64,000 nt of DNA from Phocaeicola faecium (GCF_014837055.1 NZ_JACSPQ010000010.1:119067-183066); one strand, 5' to 3'; shown: positions 43,681 to 54,275, numbered from the stretch's first letter. A program made the numbers and translations. The notes: generated from the sequence alone by a model not told the origin.

Positions 43681-44454
43681 ATGCGAATATTGATATTGGG
43701 AGCCGGAAAAATGGGTTCCTTCTTTACCGACATATTGAGTTTCGAGCACGAAACGGCTGTTTACGATGTAAATCCCCAACGCTTGCGGTTTATGTATAAC
43801 TGCTATCGGTTTACTTCGTTGGAAGAAATCGCTGAGTTTAAACCGGAACTGGTGATTAACGCCGCCACAGTGAAATATACGCTCGATGCTTTTCATCAGG
43901 TACTTCCGGTTCTTCCGAAAGACTGTATCATCAGCGATATAGCTTCGGTTAAAACCGGATTAAAGGAATTTTACGATACGTGCGGCTTCCGTTACGTGTC
44001 TACCCACCCGATGTTCGGCCCTACGTTTGCCAATCTTGATAAGCTGAGTACCGAAAACGCCATCATCATTAAAGAAGGCGACCATTTAGGGAAAATCTTT
44101 TTCAAAGACCTCTATCAGCGTTTGGGATTAAATATCTTTGAATACACGTTTAAGGAACACGACGAAACGGTGGCATACTCGCTTTCCATTCCTTTCGTGT
44201 CTACCTTTGTCTTCGCTGCCGTAATGAAGCATCAGGACGCTCCGGGTACTACTTTCAAGCGTCACATGGACATAGCCAAAGGCGTGTTGAGTGAAGACGA
44301 TTACTTGTTGCAAGAGATATTGTTTAACCCGCATACCCCCGAACAGGTAGAAGGCATCCGCACAGAGCTTAACGAACTGCTGGATATTATCAGCCGGAAA
44401 GATGCTGAGGGGATGCACGCCTATCTTAGCAAGATTCGGGAAAAGATTAAGTAA
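43681..44454 (+). CDS. tyrA: Prephenate dehydrogenase
   Basis: A 257-aa NAD(P)-dependent oxidative decarboxylase producing 4-hydroxyphenylpyruvate. It opens with the dinucleotide fold MRILILGAGKMGSFFTDIL, and the catalytic histidine region is YVSTHPMFGPTFANL. The helical dimerisation domain fills the C-terminal half (FVSTFVFAAVMKHQD). It has no ACT or mutase domain, so feedback probably depends on the operon attenuator and the DAHP synthase fusion. It is the last aromatic gene, and GH84 starts 35 bp later without a visible terminator between. Confidence 0.95.
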   Translation: MRILILGAGKMGSFFTDILSFEHETAVYDVNPQRLRFMYNCYRFTSLEEIAEFKPELVINAATVKYTLDAFHQVLPVLPKDCIISDIASVKTGLKEFYDTCGFRYVSTHPMFGPTFANLDKLSTENAIIIKEGDHLGKIFFKDLYQRLGLNIFEYTFKEHDETVAYSLSIPFVSTFVFAAVMKHQDAPGTTFKRHMDIAKGVLSEDDYLLQEILFNPHTPEQVEGIRTELNELLDIISRKDAEGMHAYLSKIREKIK

Positions 44455-44489
44455 ATTATAAATTTAGTGTATATTTAAATTTTGGGAGT

Positions 44490-47051
44490 ATGTATTTAAG
44501 TCGTAACAAATCGATGATAGCTGCGGTTGCTTGCGCGATGGCGTGTGGCACTTTGGCAGCTCAAGAGGCGGAGTTTGACCTGTCGTCTCAGCGATCGGAA
44601 GTGCAGAACGTTTTGCCGGTCACGGGTAAGAAATTAGACCATCAGGGTCTCATTGTCAATCCGATGCCGCACCGGATGACGGTCGACAGAGCCAATGTAT
44701 GGAACGTTTCTGAAGGGTTTGCTTTGAAAGACAAGCAGAATAAGTTTGCCAATGCCTTTGGCTTTACTACCCTCGACAAGAAAGGCGTTAAGCTGAATGT
44801 TGATTTCGGCGGCAAAGCTGCTGCAAAGGCTGGAGTGAAAGAAGTGTCGGGCGCATACATGCTGCGTATCGACAAAAAAGGTGTTACCATCGTTGGTTAC
44901 GACGAGCGGGGAGCTTTTTATGGTATTCAAACTCTTCGCCAGTTGTTGGAAAGCCCGGCAGTGAAAGACGGTGAGTTGCCGTATATGGATATCAATGATT
45001 ATCCCGACTTGCCCAACCGCGGAGTGGTAGAAGGATTTTACGGTACGCCGTGGTCGCACGCCGTGCGTCTGTCGCTGATTGATTTCTACGGCAAGTTTAA
45101 AATGAACACTTACCTTTACGGACCGAAAGATGACCCGTATCACAGTTGTCCGAACTGGCGTCTGCCTTATCCTGAAAAAGAAGCTCAAAACATCAAAGAG
45201 CTGATAGAGGCTTGTAACCGTAATTATGTGGATTTTGTTTGGGCAATCCATCCGGGACAGGACATCAAGTGGAACGAAGAAGACTATAACAATCTGGTCA
45301 ATAAGTTTAATCTGATGTACGACTTGGGCGTGCGTCATTTTGCTATTTTCTTTGATGACATTTCAGGCGAGGGAACCAATCCTTACAAGCAAACCGAGTT
45401 GCTGAACCGCCTGACCGATGAGTTCGTGAAAGAAAAAGGAGACGTTAGTCCGCTTACCGTTTGTCCTACCGACTACTCTAAGTTGTGGGCAAACCCCACG
45501 CCGAAAGGCAGTCTTGCCATTTACGGTAATACGATGAATCCGGAAATCAAAGTGTTCTGGACGGGTGATGTGGTTTGTAGCGACCTGACTCCGGAGACAT
45601 TGGAATTTGTGGATTCACGTATCAAGCGTCCGGCTTACTATTGGTGGAACTATCCTGTAACCGACTATGCACGCAATTTCCTTCTTCAAGGACCGGTGTA
45701 CGGACTGGATACTTCGCTTACCGACAAAGAAACGTGCGGTGTGGTAAGTAACCCGATGGAGCATGGTGAAGCATCGAAACTTGCGTTGTATGGCGTGGCA
45801 GACTATACGTGGAACGTGGCTGCCTATAACCCGATAGATAACTGGGAAAGAGGACTTGGCGAGCTGGCTCCCGACGCACGCGAAGCGTACCGGACTTTTG
45901 CCATCCACTCGTGTGACACGGAAACGGGATACCGCCGCGATGAATCGTGGGAAACGAAAACTTTCCGGTTGGCTGATTGGTCAGACCAAGCGGCTCAGGC
46001 TTTGGAAGACGAATTTGAACGCATCGAGAAAGTGCCTGCACAGATGGAGCAGGGATGTTCCAATAACTTGCTGAAAGGCGAGTTACGTCCGTGGCTGGTA
46101 GAGTTCGGCAAATTAGGTACGCGCGGCAAGCAGGCGATAGAGCTGGCACGCATTTACCGTGCCGGTAACGACGATGCCGGTTTCTGGAACAAATACGTTC
46201 AGAACCTGATGGATGCCGATGACCGCAAGGCATTCGAAGAACACAAGTCGGGTACGCTGAAGCTGCAACCTTTCTACCTGAACATCATGGATGACATGGC
46301 GTTCGGATTCCTCAAAAAACTGACGGGCGAAACTCCGAAACAGTATAAGGGAATCGGCTCGTTCAGCAACTCGACAACCGTGCTCAGCAAACTGATGCTT
46401 GATAATGATCTGAATACTCATTATACTTCGGGTATCGGTCAGAAGCCGAACGACTGGATTGGCGTAGACTTGAGAGACGTACGCGATGTAAATGCGGTTA
46501 CGATTATACAGGGTAGAAACTCGGTAGATGATGTGGATTATTTCGACCACGCTGTGGTGCAGTATTCGGCCGATGGAAAGACATGGAAACCGCTTACCGA
46601 AGAACTGACCAAACAGTACGACATCAACTGGAAGGGCGATGCTGTGAAAGCGCGTTACATCCGCTTGCTCCGTTTGGATTCCGACCGTAAGAACTACGCT
46701 TCCGTACGTTCGTTCGAGGTAAATCCGCTTACTCCCGATAATTTGGGATTCGCAGTCAAGGCAGAGGAACCCGCCAAAGCGGTGTTTGCATTCGACCAGA
46801 ATCTGGAAACCTCTTACCTGAGCAAAGGTACGCTGACGTTTGAAGTTTCTCAAGGCGTGAAAGGTTACGTACTGTTGATGAACAAACTGTCAGCTCCCAT
46901 AACCTGCAAACAGTTGGATAAAGACGGCAAAGTGGTTTCGGAAACCATGCTCAACACCGCCTTCGCAAAGGTAGAAATAGCAAGCGACAAGGTTGTTTCG
47001 CTGAGCCTTGAAGGTACAGCCGAAATCTTCGAAGTGGTGACCAAGAAATAA
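44490..47051 (+). CDS. GH84 beta-N-acetylglucosaminidase (O-GlcNAcase type)
   Basis: An 853-aa secreted enzyme with signal peptide (about 1-24, ending GTLAAQ). The N-terminal GH20b-like domain (about 30-150) precedes the GH84 catalytic barrel (about 160-440), whose paired catalytic aspartates are in HFAIFFDDISGEG. NRGVVEGFYGTPWSH is the family signature. A helical bundle domain follows (to about 600), and the C-terminal half contains an F5/8-type carbohydrate-binding beta sandwich. Bacteroides thetaiotaomicron has a well-studied homologue that removes GlcNAc from glycoproteins. The enzyme likely acts in the periplasm on host or mucin glycans. It may be read from the aromatic operon or from an unseen promoter. 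Confidence 0.94.
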   Translation: MYLSRNKSMIAAVACAMACGTLAAQEAEFDLSSQRSEVQNVLPVTGKKLDHQGLIVNPMPHRMTVDRANVWNVSEGFALKDKQNKFANAFGFTTLDKKGVKLNVDFGGKAAAKAGVKEVSGAYMLRIDKKGVTIVGYDERGAFYGIQTLRQLLESPAVKDGELPYMDINDYPDLPNRGVVEGFYGTPWSHAVRLSLIDFYGKFKMNTYLYGPKDDPYHSCPNWRLPYPEKEAQNIKELIEACNRNYVDFVWAIHPGQDIKWNEEDYNNLVNKFNLMYDLGVRHFAIFFDDISGEGTNPYKQTELLNRLTDEFVKEKGDVSPLTVCPTDYSKLWANPTPKGSLAIYGNTMNPEIKVFWTGDVVCSDLTPETLEFVDSRIKRPAYYWWNYPVTDYARNFLLQGPVYGLDTSLTDKETCGVVSNPMEHGEASKLALYGVADYTWNVAAYNPIDNWERGLGELAPDAREAYRTFAIHSCDTETGYRRDESWETKTFRLADWSDQAAQALEDEFERIEKVPAQMEQGCSNNLLKGELRPWLVEFGKLGTRGKQAIELARIYRAGNDDAGFWNKYVQNLMDADDRKAFEEHKSGTLKLQPFYLNIMDDMAFGFLKKLTGETPKQYKGIGSFSNSTTVLSKLMLDNDLNTHYTSGIGQKPNDWIGVDLRDVRDVNAVTIIQGRNSVDDVDYFDHAVVQYSADGKTWKPLTEELTKQYDINWKGDAVKARYIRLLRLDSDRKNYASVRSFEVNPLTPDNLGFAVKAEEPAKAVFAFDQNLETSYLSKGTLTFEVSQGVKGYVLLMNKLSAPITCKQLDKDGKVVSETMLNTAFAKVEIASDKVVSLSLEGTAEIFEVVTKK

Positions 47052-47095
47052 CGGCGAGGGAGTATACAGCTTCCTGACCGATTGATTATAAAAGA

Positions 47096-47145
47096 AATCC
47101 CGAAGCGGTTCAAGCAACATTCGAACACGCTTCGGGATTCTTTTT
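47096..47145 (+). terminator. Terminator after GH84
   Basis: AATCCCGAAGCG and CGCTTCGGGATT form a 12-bp stem followed by CTTTTT. Confidence 0.88.
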
Positions 47146-47160
47146 ATGCCCTCTTAATTT

Positions 47161-47239
47161 CATGCGGTAGAGCGGTCAATTCCTTCCCATAGAGTTGCCT
47201 GTTTCTATGGGTAGAAGCCAACTGTTCTACCGCTTGCGT
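47161..47239. repeat. Copy of the 22-nt phased repeat family
   Basis: TAG ends at 47170 (GCGGTAG), 47192 (CCCATAG) and 47214 (GGGTAG), a perfect 22-nt phase. TTCTAT at 47203 and TTCTAC (of CTACCGC) at 47225 keep the same step. It sits between convergent GH84 and metH. Confidence 0.8.
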
Positions 47240-49975
47240 TTAGTCCCATAAATTGAGTTTGTTTTCTTGCGCTTCCTTCAGCGAAACCGTTTTCACCGTG
47301 CGCGTACGGTTCTTTTCGCGCAGCTCTTGGTATTCTTTTTCCAACTCTTCGGTAAACGCATTGCGCTGGTCGGGATTTAACAGCTTTGCCGCCACTAAAG
47401 CGTTTTGCGAAGCATCTTTCATATAAACCACGGGCGCATGGTAGACGGGCGATATTTTCAATGCCGTGTGAAGCTTCGAGGTAGTGGCGCCGCCTATCAT
47501 CACCGGAATGTCAAGCCCGGCGCGTTGCAATTCCGTTACCACGTGAACCATCTCTTCCAGCGAAGGCGTAATCAGTCCGCTCAGTCCTACAATGTCTACT
47601 TTCTCTTTGATAGCCGTCTCTACAATCTTTTCGGCGGGCACCATCACACCGAGGTCGATAATCTCGTAACCGTTACATGCCATGACTACCGAAACAATGT
47701 TCTTTCCGATGTCGTGTACGTCGCCCTTCACCGTTGCCACCAATACCTTTCCGGCACTTTTTGTCCCCTCCTGTTTTTCGGCTTCGATGTAAGGCTGAAG
47801 GATGGCAACCGCCTTCTTCATGGTGCGTGCGGTTTTTACCACTTGCGGCAGGAACATTTTTCCCGACCCGAACAGCTCGCCCACGTAATTCATGCCCGCC
47901 ATCAGCGGTCCTTCGATAATGCTTACGGCGTTGGGATAAGTTTGTAGTGCTTCGTGCAAATCTTCTTCCAGATGGTCGCCTATACCCTTGACCAATGCGT
48001 ATTGCAAACGCTCTTCCACTGTCTGTCCGGCAGCAGGTGTGGTGTCGGACGTTTTTCCGGTTGAGGCTTCGTTTTGGCTTTTCAACATTTCGGCAGTCTC
48101 AATCAGTCGCTCGGCTGCGTCGGGCCGGCGGTTTAGAATCACATCCTCAATGCGTTCCAAGATGTCGGCGGGAATGTCTGTGTAAAGCACCGATGTACCG
48201 GGGTTTACGATGCCCATGTCCATGCCTTCGCGGATGGCGTGGTAAAGGAATACGGCGTGCATCGCTTCACGGATGTAATTGTTCCCCCGGAACGAGAAAG
48301 AAAGGTTGCTTACCCCGCCGCTGACATGGGCACCCGGCAGGTTGCGCCGAATCCAGCCGGTAGCTTTTATAAAGTCGACGGCATAATTGTTATGTTCTTC
48401 CATACCCGTGGCAACGGCAAGTACGTTGGGGTCGAATATGATGTCTTGCGGCTTGAATCCCACCCGTTCGGTCAGGATACGGTATGCACGCTCGCAGACT
48501 TCGATTTTCCGTTCGAATGTGTCTGCCTGACCCTTCTCGTCGAATGCCATGACGATAACCGCCGCTCCGTATTGTTTTACCGTGCGGGCGTGGTTGATAA
48601 ATGCCTCTTCCCCCTCTTTCAGCGAGATGGAATTGACAATGCTTTTCCCCTGCGTACATTTTAATCCGGCAAGAATAACGTCCCACTTCGAGGAGTCAAT
48701 CATGATCGGCACGCGGGCTATCTCCGGTTCCGAGGCAACGAGATTAAGAAAAGTTGTCATCTCTTCGGCAGCGTCCAGCAGTCCGTCGTCCATGTTTACG
48801 TCGATAATCTGCGCTCCGTCCTCCACCTGTTTGCGGGCGATAGACAAGGCTTCTTCGTACTTCTTCTCGTTTATCAGTCGCAGAAACTTGCGCGAACCCG
48901 CTACGTTACAACGTTCGCCCACGTTTACGAAGTTTATTTCGGGCGATACTTCTAACAACTCCAGTCCCGACAGCCACAGATACTGCGGACATTCGGCCGG
49001 AACGTGCGGTTTCTTTCCCTTCGCCAGCTCGCAGAACTTGGCGATATATGCTTCGGTAGTTCCGCAACATCCGCCTATGATGTTTACCAGCCCTTCATCA
49101 ATGTATTCTTTCACCTCGTCTGCCATCTCTTCCGGCGTCTGGTCATATTCGCCGAGGCTGTTGGGAAGTCCGGCATTCGGGTAGGCACTGATGCGGTAGG
49201 GCGCACGCTTAGCCAACTGTTCCAAGAAAGGTTTTAATTGTTTGGCTCCGAATGAGCAGTTCAGCCCTATCGAGAAAATGTCTGCATGTTGAACCGAAGC
49301 GAGGAATGCGTCAAGCGTCTGTCCGGATAGGGTTCTCCCTGCCACGTCCGATACGGTGACCGACAGCATCAGCGGCACGCGGCGTCCGGTTTTCGCCATC
49401 GAAAGTTCAGCGGCACGGATAGCTGCTTTGGCATTTAGCGTATCGAAAATCGTTTCTATCAGCAGTGCGTCTACGCCTCCCTGTAAGAGCGCTTCCATCT
49501 GTTCGCAATAAGCATCCTGCAATTCGTCGAACGTGAGGGCACGGAAAGCGGGATTGTTTACATCGGGACTCATGGAACAGGTTTTGTTGGTCGGTCCTAC
49601 CGAGCCGGCTACAAACCGCGGTTTTTCCGGTGTGGCATATCTGTCCGCCATGCGTCGTGCCAGTTCAGCACCCGCAAGGTTGATTTCGCGGCAATACTCC
49701 TGTATGTGGTAATCCGCCATCGAGATGGAAGTGGCGTTGAATGTATTGGTTTCGATGATGTCTGCGCCCGCTTCCAGATATTTCCGGTGAATATCTTCGA
49801 TAACATCGGGGCGCGTCAGGTTGAGTAAGTCGTTGCATCCTTTCAGTTGCCCCGCGATGTCTTTAAAACGTTCTCCGCGAAAGTCTGTTTCCGAAAGGCG
49901 ATACCGTTGAATCATTGTCCCCATCGCTCCGTCAAGGATGAGGATGCGTTGGTCTGTCAGTTGTTGTATTGTCAT
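47240..49975 (-). CDS. metH: Cobalamin-dependent methionine synthase without activation domain
   Basis: A 911-aa enzyme that transfers a methyl group from methyltetrahydrofolate through cobalamin to homocysteine. Homocysteine domain: [13 protein letters not shown] and zinc cysteines in GLNCSFG and GGCCGTT. Pterin domain: [20 protein letters not shown]. Cap and cobalamin domain: GDVHDIGKN with the cobalt-ligand histidine at residue 754. The protein stops at KLNLWD, about where E. coli MetH (1227 aa) enters its AdoMet-binding reactivation domain, which is absent and not encoded next door. It is the last gene of a yip1-smpB-metH run. No B12 riboswitch is seen in the 64-bp gap before it. Confidence 0.95.
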   Translation of the reverse strand: MTIQQLTDQRILILDGAMGTMIQRYRLSETDFRGERFKDIAGQLKGCNDLLNLTRPDVIEDIHRKYLEAGADIIETNTFNATSISMADYHIQEYCREINLAGAELARRMADRYATPEKPRFVAGSVGPTNKTCSMSPDVNNPAFRALTFDELQDAYCEQMEALLQGGVDALLIETIFDTLNAKAAIRAAELSMAKTGRRVPLMLSVTVSDVAGRTLSGQTLDAFLASVQHADIFSIGLNCSFGAKQLKPFLEQLAKRAPYRISAYPNAGLPNSLGEYDQTPEEMADEVKEYIDEGLVNIIGGCCGTTEAYIAKFCELAKGKKPHVPAECPQYLWLSGLELLEVSPEINFVNVGERCNVAGSRKFLRLINEKKYEEALSIARKQVEDGAQIIDVNMDDGLLDAAEEMTTFLNLVASEPEIARVPIMIDSSKWDVILAGLKCTQGKSIVNSISLKEGEEAFINHARTVKQYGAAVIVMAFDEKGQADTFERKIEVCERAYRILTERVGFKPQDIIFDPNVLAVATGMEEHNNYAVDFIKATGWIRRNLPGAHVSGGVSNLSFSFRGNNYIREAMHAVFLYHAIREGMDMGIVNPGTSVLYTDIPADILERIEDVILNRRPDAAERLIETAEMLKSQNEASTGKTSDTTPAAGQTVEERLQYALVKGIGDHLEEDLHEALQTYPNAVSIIEGPLMAGMNYVGELFGSGKMFLPQVVKTARTMKKAVAILQPYIEAEKQEGTKSAGKVLVATVKGDVHDIGKNIVSVVMACNGYEIIDLGVMVPAEKIVETAIKEKVDIVGLSGLITPSLEEMVHVVTELQRAGLDIPVMIGGATTSKLHTALKISPVYHAPVVYMKDASQNALVAAKLLNPDQRNAFTEELEKEYQELREKNRTRTVKTVSLKEAQENKLNLWD

Positions 49976-50039
49976 GGTTCGAAGAGTTGAGTATAGGAAA
50001 AGTTAAAGGAAGAAAAACACATTAATGCCGTTTGCAGCA

Positions 50040-50501
50040 TTATCTTTTAAACATTCTGTCCATCATGCGCTTATCTTCTTTTTCCTTCAGCGTTTGTCGT
50101 TTATCGTATTGCTTCTTACCTTTCGCTAATGCGATAACAACTTTCGCCAATCCTTTTTCGTTGATGTACATGCGTACGGGTACGATGGTAAATCCCGGTT
50201 CGTCTGATGTGCGTTCCAGTTTGCGCAGTTCTTTTTTGGTAAGCAGCAGCTTGCGGTCACGCCGTGCAGCATGATTGTTGTACGAACCGTAAAAATATTC
50301 GGCGATGTGCATGTTTTTCACCCACAGTTCGCCTCTTGAGAAGAAACAATACGTATCTACCAAACTCGCCTTACCCTGACGGATGGATTTGATTTCCGTT
50401 CCGGTGAGTACGATTCCGGCAGTGTATGTATCAATAAATTCATAGTCGAAAGACGCTCGTTTGTTTTTTATATTGATATTATTGTTAGCGGTAGTTTTCA
50501 T
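50040..50501 (-). CDS. smpB: SsrA-binding protein SmpB
   Basis: A 153-aa RNA-binding partner of tmRNA in rescue of stalled ribosomes. Landmarks are [39 protein letters not shown] and the basic tail [20 protein letters not shown], which folds in the ribosomal mRNA channel. Family-standard length. Its ATG shares one base with the stop of the Yip1-family gene (TGATG), so the two are coupled. ssrA itself is not in the window. Confidence 0.97.
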   Translation of the reverse strand: MKTTANNNINIKNKRASFDYEFIDTYTAGIVLTGTEIKSIRQGKASLVDTYCFFSRGELWVKNMHIAEYFYGSYNNHAARRDRKLLLTKKELRKLERTSDEPGFTIVPVRMYINEKGLAKVVIALAKGKKQYDKRQTLKEKEDKRMMDRMFKR

Positions 50502-51070
50502 CAGTTCAAAATAACAGAGAGTTTATTAAATATAAATTCAATCAATGCCGGCGACAGCAAGATGAGTATGGTAGCCACGAGGGTGTACGACGTGAGTTTG
50601 GTGTCTTTGACGTCCAGATAGCGGCGTGCGCCTTCAAAAACAATGAAAAGCGTATATAACTGTAACAGCCAGCGTAATATGGCTATCGGGAAAAACGGGC
50701 AAATGGTATCGAGTACGAAGATAACTACCATCGAGTAACCCGTAAAGGCTTGCATCCTTTCGCGGGAGCACGACAAGCCGAACCATCGTTGTCCCATCCG
50801 TTCAAGCAGGTAGGAGGCAAGGAAAAAACCGCCGAATAAAGCCACGGCTACGGCGCAACAACTCTGTAAGGCATACTGGAACACATCGGGCGAGATGCCT
50901 CGTTCGATGAATGTTCCTGCAAATTCTGCCAGCCCGCAAACTCCGATGAGAGGGTAGACAAATCCGGTCAGTATGTTGTTTCTTTCGTTCTCAGTACAAA
51001 TTTCCTCCCACGCCTTTCCCGGAGCAGAAAGCAAACCCAGTATTTTATGGAATAACTCTTTATAATTCAT
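50501..51070 (-). CDS. Yip1-family membrane protein
   Basis: A 189-aa integral membrane protein with about five hydrophobic segments. It opens [20 protein letters not shown], the typical short amphipathic lead of bacterial Yip1-domain (YIPF-like) proteins. No catalytic motifs are visible. The function of bacterial Yip1 proteins is unknown. It is the first gene of a unit with smpB and metH. The -7 element TACATTTG at 51102-51109 lies 32 bp upstream. Confidence 0.82.
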   Translation of the reverse strand: MNYKELFHKILGLLSAPGKAWEEICTENERNNILTGFVYPLIGVCGLAEFAGTFIERGISPDVFQYALQSCCAVAVALFGGFFLASYLLERMGQRWFGLSCSRERMQAFTGYSMVVIFVLDTICPFFPIAILRWLLQLYTLFIVFEGARRYLDVKDTKLTSYTLVATILILLSPALIEFIFNKLSVILN

Positions 51071-51101
51071 CTTTTCTTCATTCTTTGGTTAGAACGAAAC
51101 G

Positions 51102-51109
51102 CAAATGTA
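51102..51109 (-). promoter_or_regulatory. -7 element of the yip1-smpB-metH unit
   Basis: TACATTTG on the minus strand, 32 bp before the Yip1-family ATG. It sits immediately next to the terminator of the upstream NigD-like gene. Confidence 0.6.
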
Positions 51110-51113
51110 TAAA

Positions 51114-51146
51114 AAAAGGAGACATTATCGGCATGTCTCCTTTTTG
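51114..51146 (-). terminator. Terminator of the NigD-like gene
   Basis: GGAGACA and TGTCTCC with flanking A and T runs form a hairpin usable on either strand, 19 bp past the minus-strand stop at 51165. Confidence 0.88.
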
Positions 51147-51164
51147 TTTATTATAAATTAAGCA

Positions 51165-52019
51165 TTAGTTATTCGTACTGCTGTTGCTGTCTTCAGCGAA
51201 ATATCGTTGGTAAGGTATTTGCAGCGGGTTGGTAGCATCCTTTGCATTGGCATAATCCAACAGCTTTTCATAGTCGGTTCCTCCCATTGAAGTATCCGGA
51301 GTTTTGTATTTGATTACAATCTGGTCGGGCAATTCACCGTTTTTGCTTTGGTAAGCGGCAACGGCGCTGCTGATGTCGAAATGCAGATATTTGCTGGTAA
51401 ATTGCGTACGCTCTTTGTTAAGGTTTGTATCGGTTACGTGGTGATACAGCGTCATTACCAAGTCGTCTGAATACATCGCTTCCGGTTCAGCATTTGCATC
51501 ATAGTAAAGACCGAATGTATGGTTGGTGCTCGCTTCGTCAAGGTCGCCGTCTGAATCAAGTTTGGCATAGTATGCGGCTAAAATGAAAAGCGTGTTCTTA
51601 TCGAAGTAAGGAGCTGCATAAGAGTCTACACCTACGGCATAGAACGGAGCGTTGGCGAAACTGGTTACTTCACTTTCGTTGTAAAGATTACGGTACGTTT
51701 CTACCGGAGCTAATCCTGTAACAGTGATGTCTACTGTGTGGGTTACATTATTTATCGAATCCGGATTATACTGGTAGCTCATCACTGCATACCGTGCGCT
51801 TCCAAAATTGACTTTCGATAAATCTCCCTGATTGGTCGGGGTAAGGGTATATCCGCTGGCGTTGCGGAAAGAATAATAACCGATTGAGCTGGTTATTTGT
51901 ACATACTCATATCCCGGATAGTTAGAGTTATCGTCATCGCTATTCAAGCAAGAGGTAAATCCCAACATCGCCACAGCTGCGGCAAACATTGCCGCCCATT
52001 TCATTTTCTTCATATTCAA
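51165..52019 (-). CDS. NigD-like lipoprotein
   Basis: A 284-aa predicted lipoprotein: signal peptide with lipobox MLGFTSC (C24) followed by the acidic LNSDDD typical of surface-exported Bacteroidetes lipoproteins. The body is beta-rich (YYSFRNASGYTLTPTNQG, HTVDITVTGLAPVET, YLHFDISSAVAAYQS). It resembles the NigD-like family of the Bacteroides fragilis group, two beta domains of unknown role. No polysaccharide-utilisation or bacteriocin genes are next to it. The tail is low-complexity (EDSNSSTNN). The family call is moderate, and the lipoprotein call is strong. Confidence 0.75.
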   Translation of the reverse strand: MNMKKMKWAAMFAAAVAMLGFTSCLNSDDDNSNYPGYEYVQITSSIGYYSFRNASGYTLTPTNQGDLSKVNFGSARYAVMSYQYNPDSINNVTHTVDITVTGLAPVETYRNLYNESEVTSFANAPFYAVGVDSYAAPYFDKNTLFILAAYYAKLDSDGDLDEASTNHTFGLYYDANAEPEAMYSDDLVMTLYHHVTDTNLNKERTQFTSKYLHFDISSAVAAYQSKNGELPDQIVIKYKTPDTSMGGTDYEKLLDYANAKDATNPLQIPYQRYFAEDSNSSTNN

Positions 52020-52110
52020 TTAATTTTTTGGTTTCTAAATGTTTTTCAGTATTTCTGTGCTAAATAAATGGTTTCTTAACGAATATACTGCACGTGTCTG
52101 CATGATTTAA

Positions 52111-52118
52111 CAAATATA
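52111..52118 (-). promoter_or_regulatory. -7 element of the NigD-like gene
   Basis: TATATTTG on the minus strand, leaving a leader of about 85 nt before the ATG at 52019. No -33 TTG was found. Confidence 0.45.
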
Positions 52119-52257
52119 AACAGAACATCGGGCGTAACTTGAGGCAGGGAGGTAAGAATGCGGCGGAATTTTGACCTCTTTTACGCAAGGAAGGGAGAAG
52201 TTCCGTGGCAAGCATACAGGGGAATTAGGGCGTGTTTTATACCTCGTCTGAAAGCTG

Positions 52258-52320
52258 GAAAATTCTACCCGAAAGCCCCGTAAGTCTTCCGAATAGAAAC
52301 GATGAATCCTTCCGCAAGAA
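52258..52320. repeat. Degenerate copy of the phased repeat family
   Basis: TTCTACCCG (52263), CTTCCGAATAG (52286) and CCTTCCGCAAG (52308) share the family motifs with spacings of about 22-23 nt. It is the least regular copy. Confidence 0.5.
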
Positions 52321-52394
52321 ATTAAATTTCTAACCGTAATGTTTTTAGAGGTGTACAGACCGGGAATCCGGGCTTGAGGGGGAAAGTTTAAAAT

Positions 52395-52440
52395 CGGATT
52401 TAGAGCCTGCATAACAGCTGTATAGCAGGCTCTGAATCCG
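52395..52440 (-). terminator. Terminator of the ygiQ-like gene
   Basis: CGGATT-AGAGCCTGC pairs with GCAGGCTCT-AATCCG over about 15 bp with one mismatch, directly after the minus-strand stop codon at 52446. Confidence 0.75.
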
Positions 52441-52445
52441 GTCAG

Positions 52446-54275
52446 TTATCTTTTGTAAAGTTTGTCGATAAGGTCGTTTCTGCCCATGCGTTTAAGCTCA
52501 TTGATAATATTCCGCCGTTCTTCGGGTTTATACCAGAAGAAAAACATGCGTTGGGCTAATTTCTCTCGTTGGGTCTTGGCAGAATAAACCGGTTCAAGGG
52601 TGTAAGGGTGAAAACCTGTATACCAAGCTTCGGTGGCAACGGTCATCGGCGTGGGAGTGAAGTCTTGAACCTGCTCTAAATGGAAATCCAACTTTTTAGT
52701 GATAGCCGCCAGTTCTGCCATGTCCTCTTCGGTACATCCGGGGTGGCTGCTGATAAAGTAAGGGATAATCTGCTGGCGAAGGTTCAGTTCACGGTTCAGC
52801 GTGTCGAAGATGCGTTTGAACCGGTAGAACTGCTCGAACGGAGGCTTGCGCATCAGGTAAAGCACGCGGTCGCTGGTGTGTTCGGGAGCCACTTTCAGCC
52901 GTCCGCTCACGTGGCGCACGATAAGCTCTCGCGTGTACTCGGCTGCGGCGCGGTTCGTCGCCTCGTCTTTGCTCTCGTGAAGCAACAGGTCGTAACGCAC
53001 TCCGCTCCCGATGAAGCTCTTCTTGATACCCGGCAAGGCATCGACCGCCCGATAAATATCCAACAGCGGGCGATGGTCGGTATTCAGATTCGGACACACT
53101 TTGGGATGAATGCACGACGGACGCTTGCACCGCCGGCAAAGCGTTTCGTCTTTTCCACCCATGCGATACATGTTGGCAGACGGCCCGCCGAGGTCGCTTA
53201 GGTATCCCTTGAAGTCGGGCATTTCGGTAATAGCCTTCACCTCGCGCAAGATACTCTCTTTGCTTCGGCTTACGATGAACTTGCCTTGATGGGCAGAAAT
53301 GGTGCAGAACGCGCATCCTCCGAAACATCCGCGGTGAATGTTGACCGAGAATTTAATCATCTCGTAGGCAGGAATCCGTTTCCCTTTGTATTTGGGATGA
53401 GGAAGTCGCGTATAAGGAAGGTCGAACGAACGGTCAAGTTCGCCTTGTGTCATGGGCGGATAGGGCGGATTAACCACCACGGTACGTCCCTCAACGGTTT
53501 GCAGGATACGTGCCGCCGCATATTTGTTTGATTCTTCTTCAATGTGACGGAAGTTTTGCGCCTGCTTGCGCTTGTCTTTCAGGCATTCCTCGTGCGAGAA
53601 CAACGTCAAGTCTTCCCACCCCCCGGTGGCGGAAATCGTTTCATTGCGCCGGGTCAGGTAAGCAGTCTGCGGGATGTCGTGAGGAATGTCAGCCGAAATC
53701 TTCATGCGCCGGCAAAGTTCCGTAATCGGTTTCTCGCCCATGCCGTAAATCAGCAAATCGGCTCCCGATTCCAATAAAATAGACGGACGCACCTTGTCTT
53801 GCCAGTAATCATAATGCGTCAGCCGGCGTAAAGAAGCCTCGATGCCCCCTATGATGACGGGGACATCGGGAAAAAGTCTTTTTAATATCTGGGAATAAAC
53901 GATGGTGGGATACTCCGGACGCATGTCATGACGCCCATCGGGAGTATAAGCATCCTCGCTGCGGAGCCGTTTGTTTGCCGTATATTTGTTTACCATGCTG
54001 TCCATGCATCCGGCAGATACACCGAAAAACAGGCGCGGGCGACCCAATTTCTTGAAATCGCGCAAGTCATCGCGCCAATTCGGTTGGGGAACAATCGCCA
54101 CTTTCAGCCCCTGCGCCTCCAGCATACGCCCGATGACAGCCGCCCCGAACGACGGATGGTCTACATAAGCATCGCCACTGAACAGAACGACATCCAGTTC
54201 GTCCCATCCTCTTAATTCTACTTCTTTTTTGGTTGTAGGCAACCAATCAGTCAGGTTATTCTGTTTCTTTATCAC
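52446..54275 (-). CDS. YgiQ family radical SAM protein
   Basis: A 609-aa radical SAM protein of the YgiQ (UPF0313) family. It starts with LTDWLPTTKKEVELRGWDEL, and an N-terminal cobalamin-like fold is suggested by FSGDAYVDHPSFGAAVIGRM. The 4Fe-4S motif is CFGGCAFCTISAHQGK. A second cysteine cluster is CRRCKRPSCIHPKVCPN, a family trait. It is cytosolic. The reaction is unknown. YgiQ proteins have been grouped with methylthiotransferase-like enzymes but lack an established substrate. It overlaps the upstream small gene by 20 bp. Confidence 0.92.
   Translation of the reverse strand: MIKKQNNLTDWLPTTKKEVELRGWDELDVVLFSGDAYVDHPSFGAAVIGRMLEAQGLKVAIVPQPNWRDDLRDFKKLGRPRLFFGVSAGCMDSMVNKYTANKRLRSEDAYTPDGRHDMRPEYPTIVYSQILKRLFPDVPVIIGGIEASLRRLTHYDYWQDKVRPSILLESGADLLIYGMGEKPITELCRRMKISADIPHDIPQTAYLTRRNETISATGGWEDLTLFSHEECLKDKRKQAQNFRHIEEESNKYAAARILQTVEGRTVVVNPPYPPMTQGELDRSFDLPYTRLPHPKYKGKRIPAYEMIKFSVNIHRGCFGGCAFCTISAHQGKFIVSRSKESILREVKAITEMPDFKGYLSDLGGPSANMYRMGGKDETLCRRCKRPSCIHPKVCPNLNTDHRPLLDIYRAVDALPGIKKSFIGSGVRYDLLLHESKDEATNRAAAEYTRELIVRHVSGRLKVAPEHTSDRVLYLMRKPPFEQFYRFKRIFDTLNRELNLRQQIIPYFISSHPGCTEEDMAELAAITKKLDFHLEQVQDFTPTPMTVATEAWYTGFHPYTLEPVYSAKTQREKLAQRMFFFWYKPEERRNIINELKRMGRNDLIDKLYKR

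Noticed and set aside
49976-50039. Cobalamin riboswitch before metH
   Set aside because: Only 64 bp are available and no B12-box-like conserved sequence is visible.
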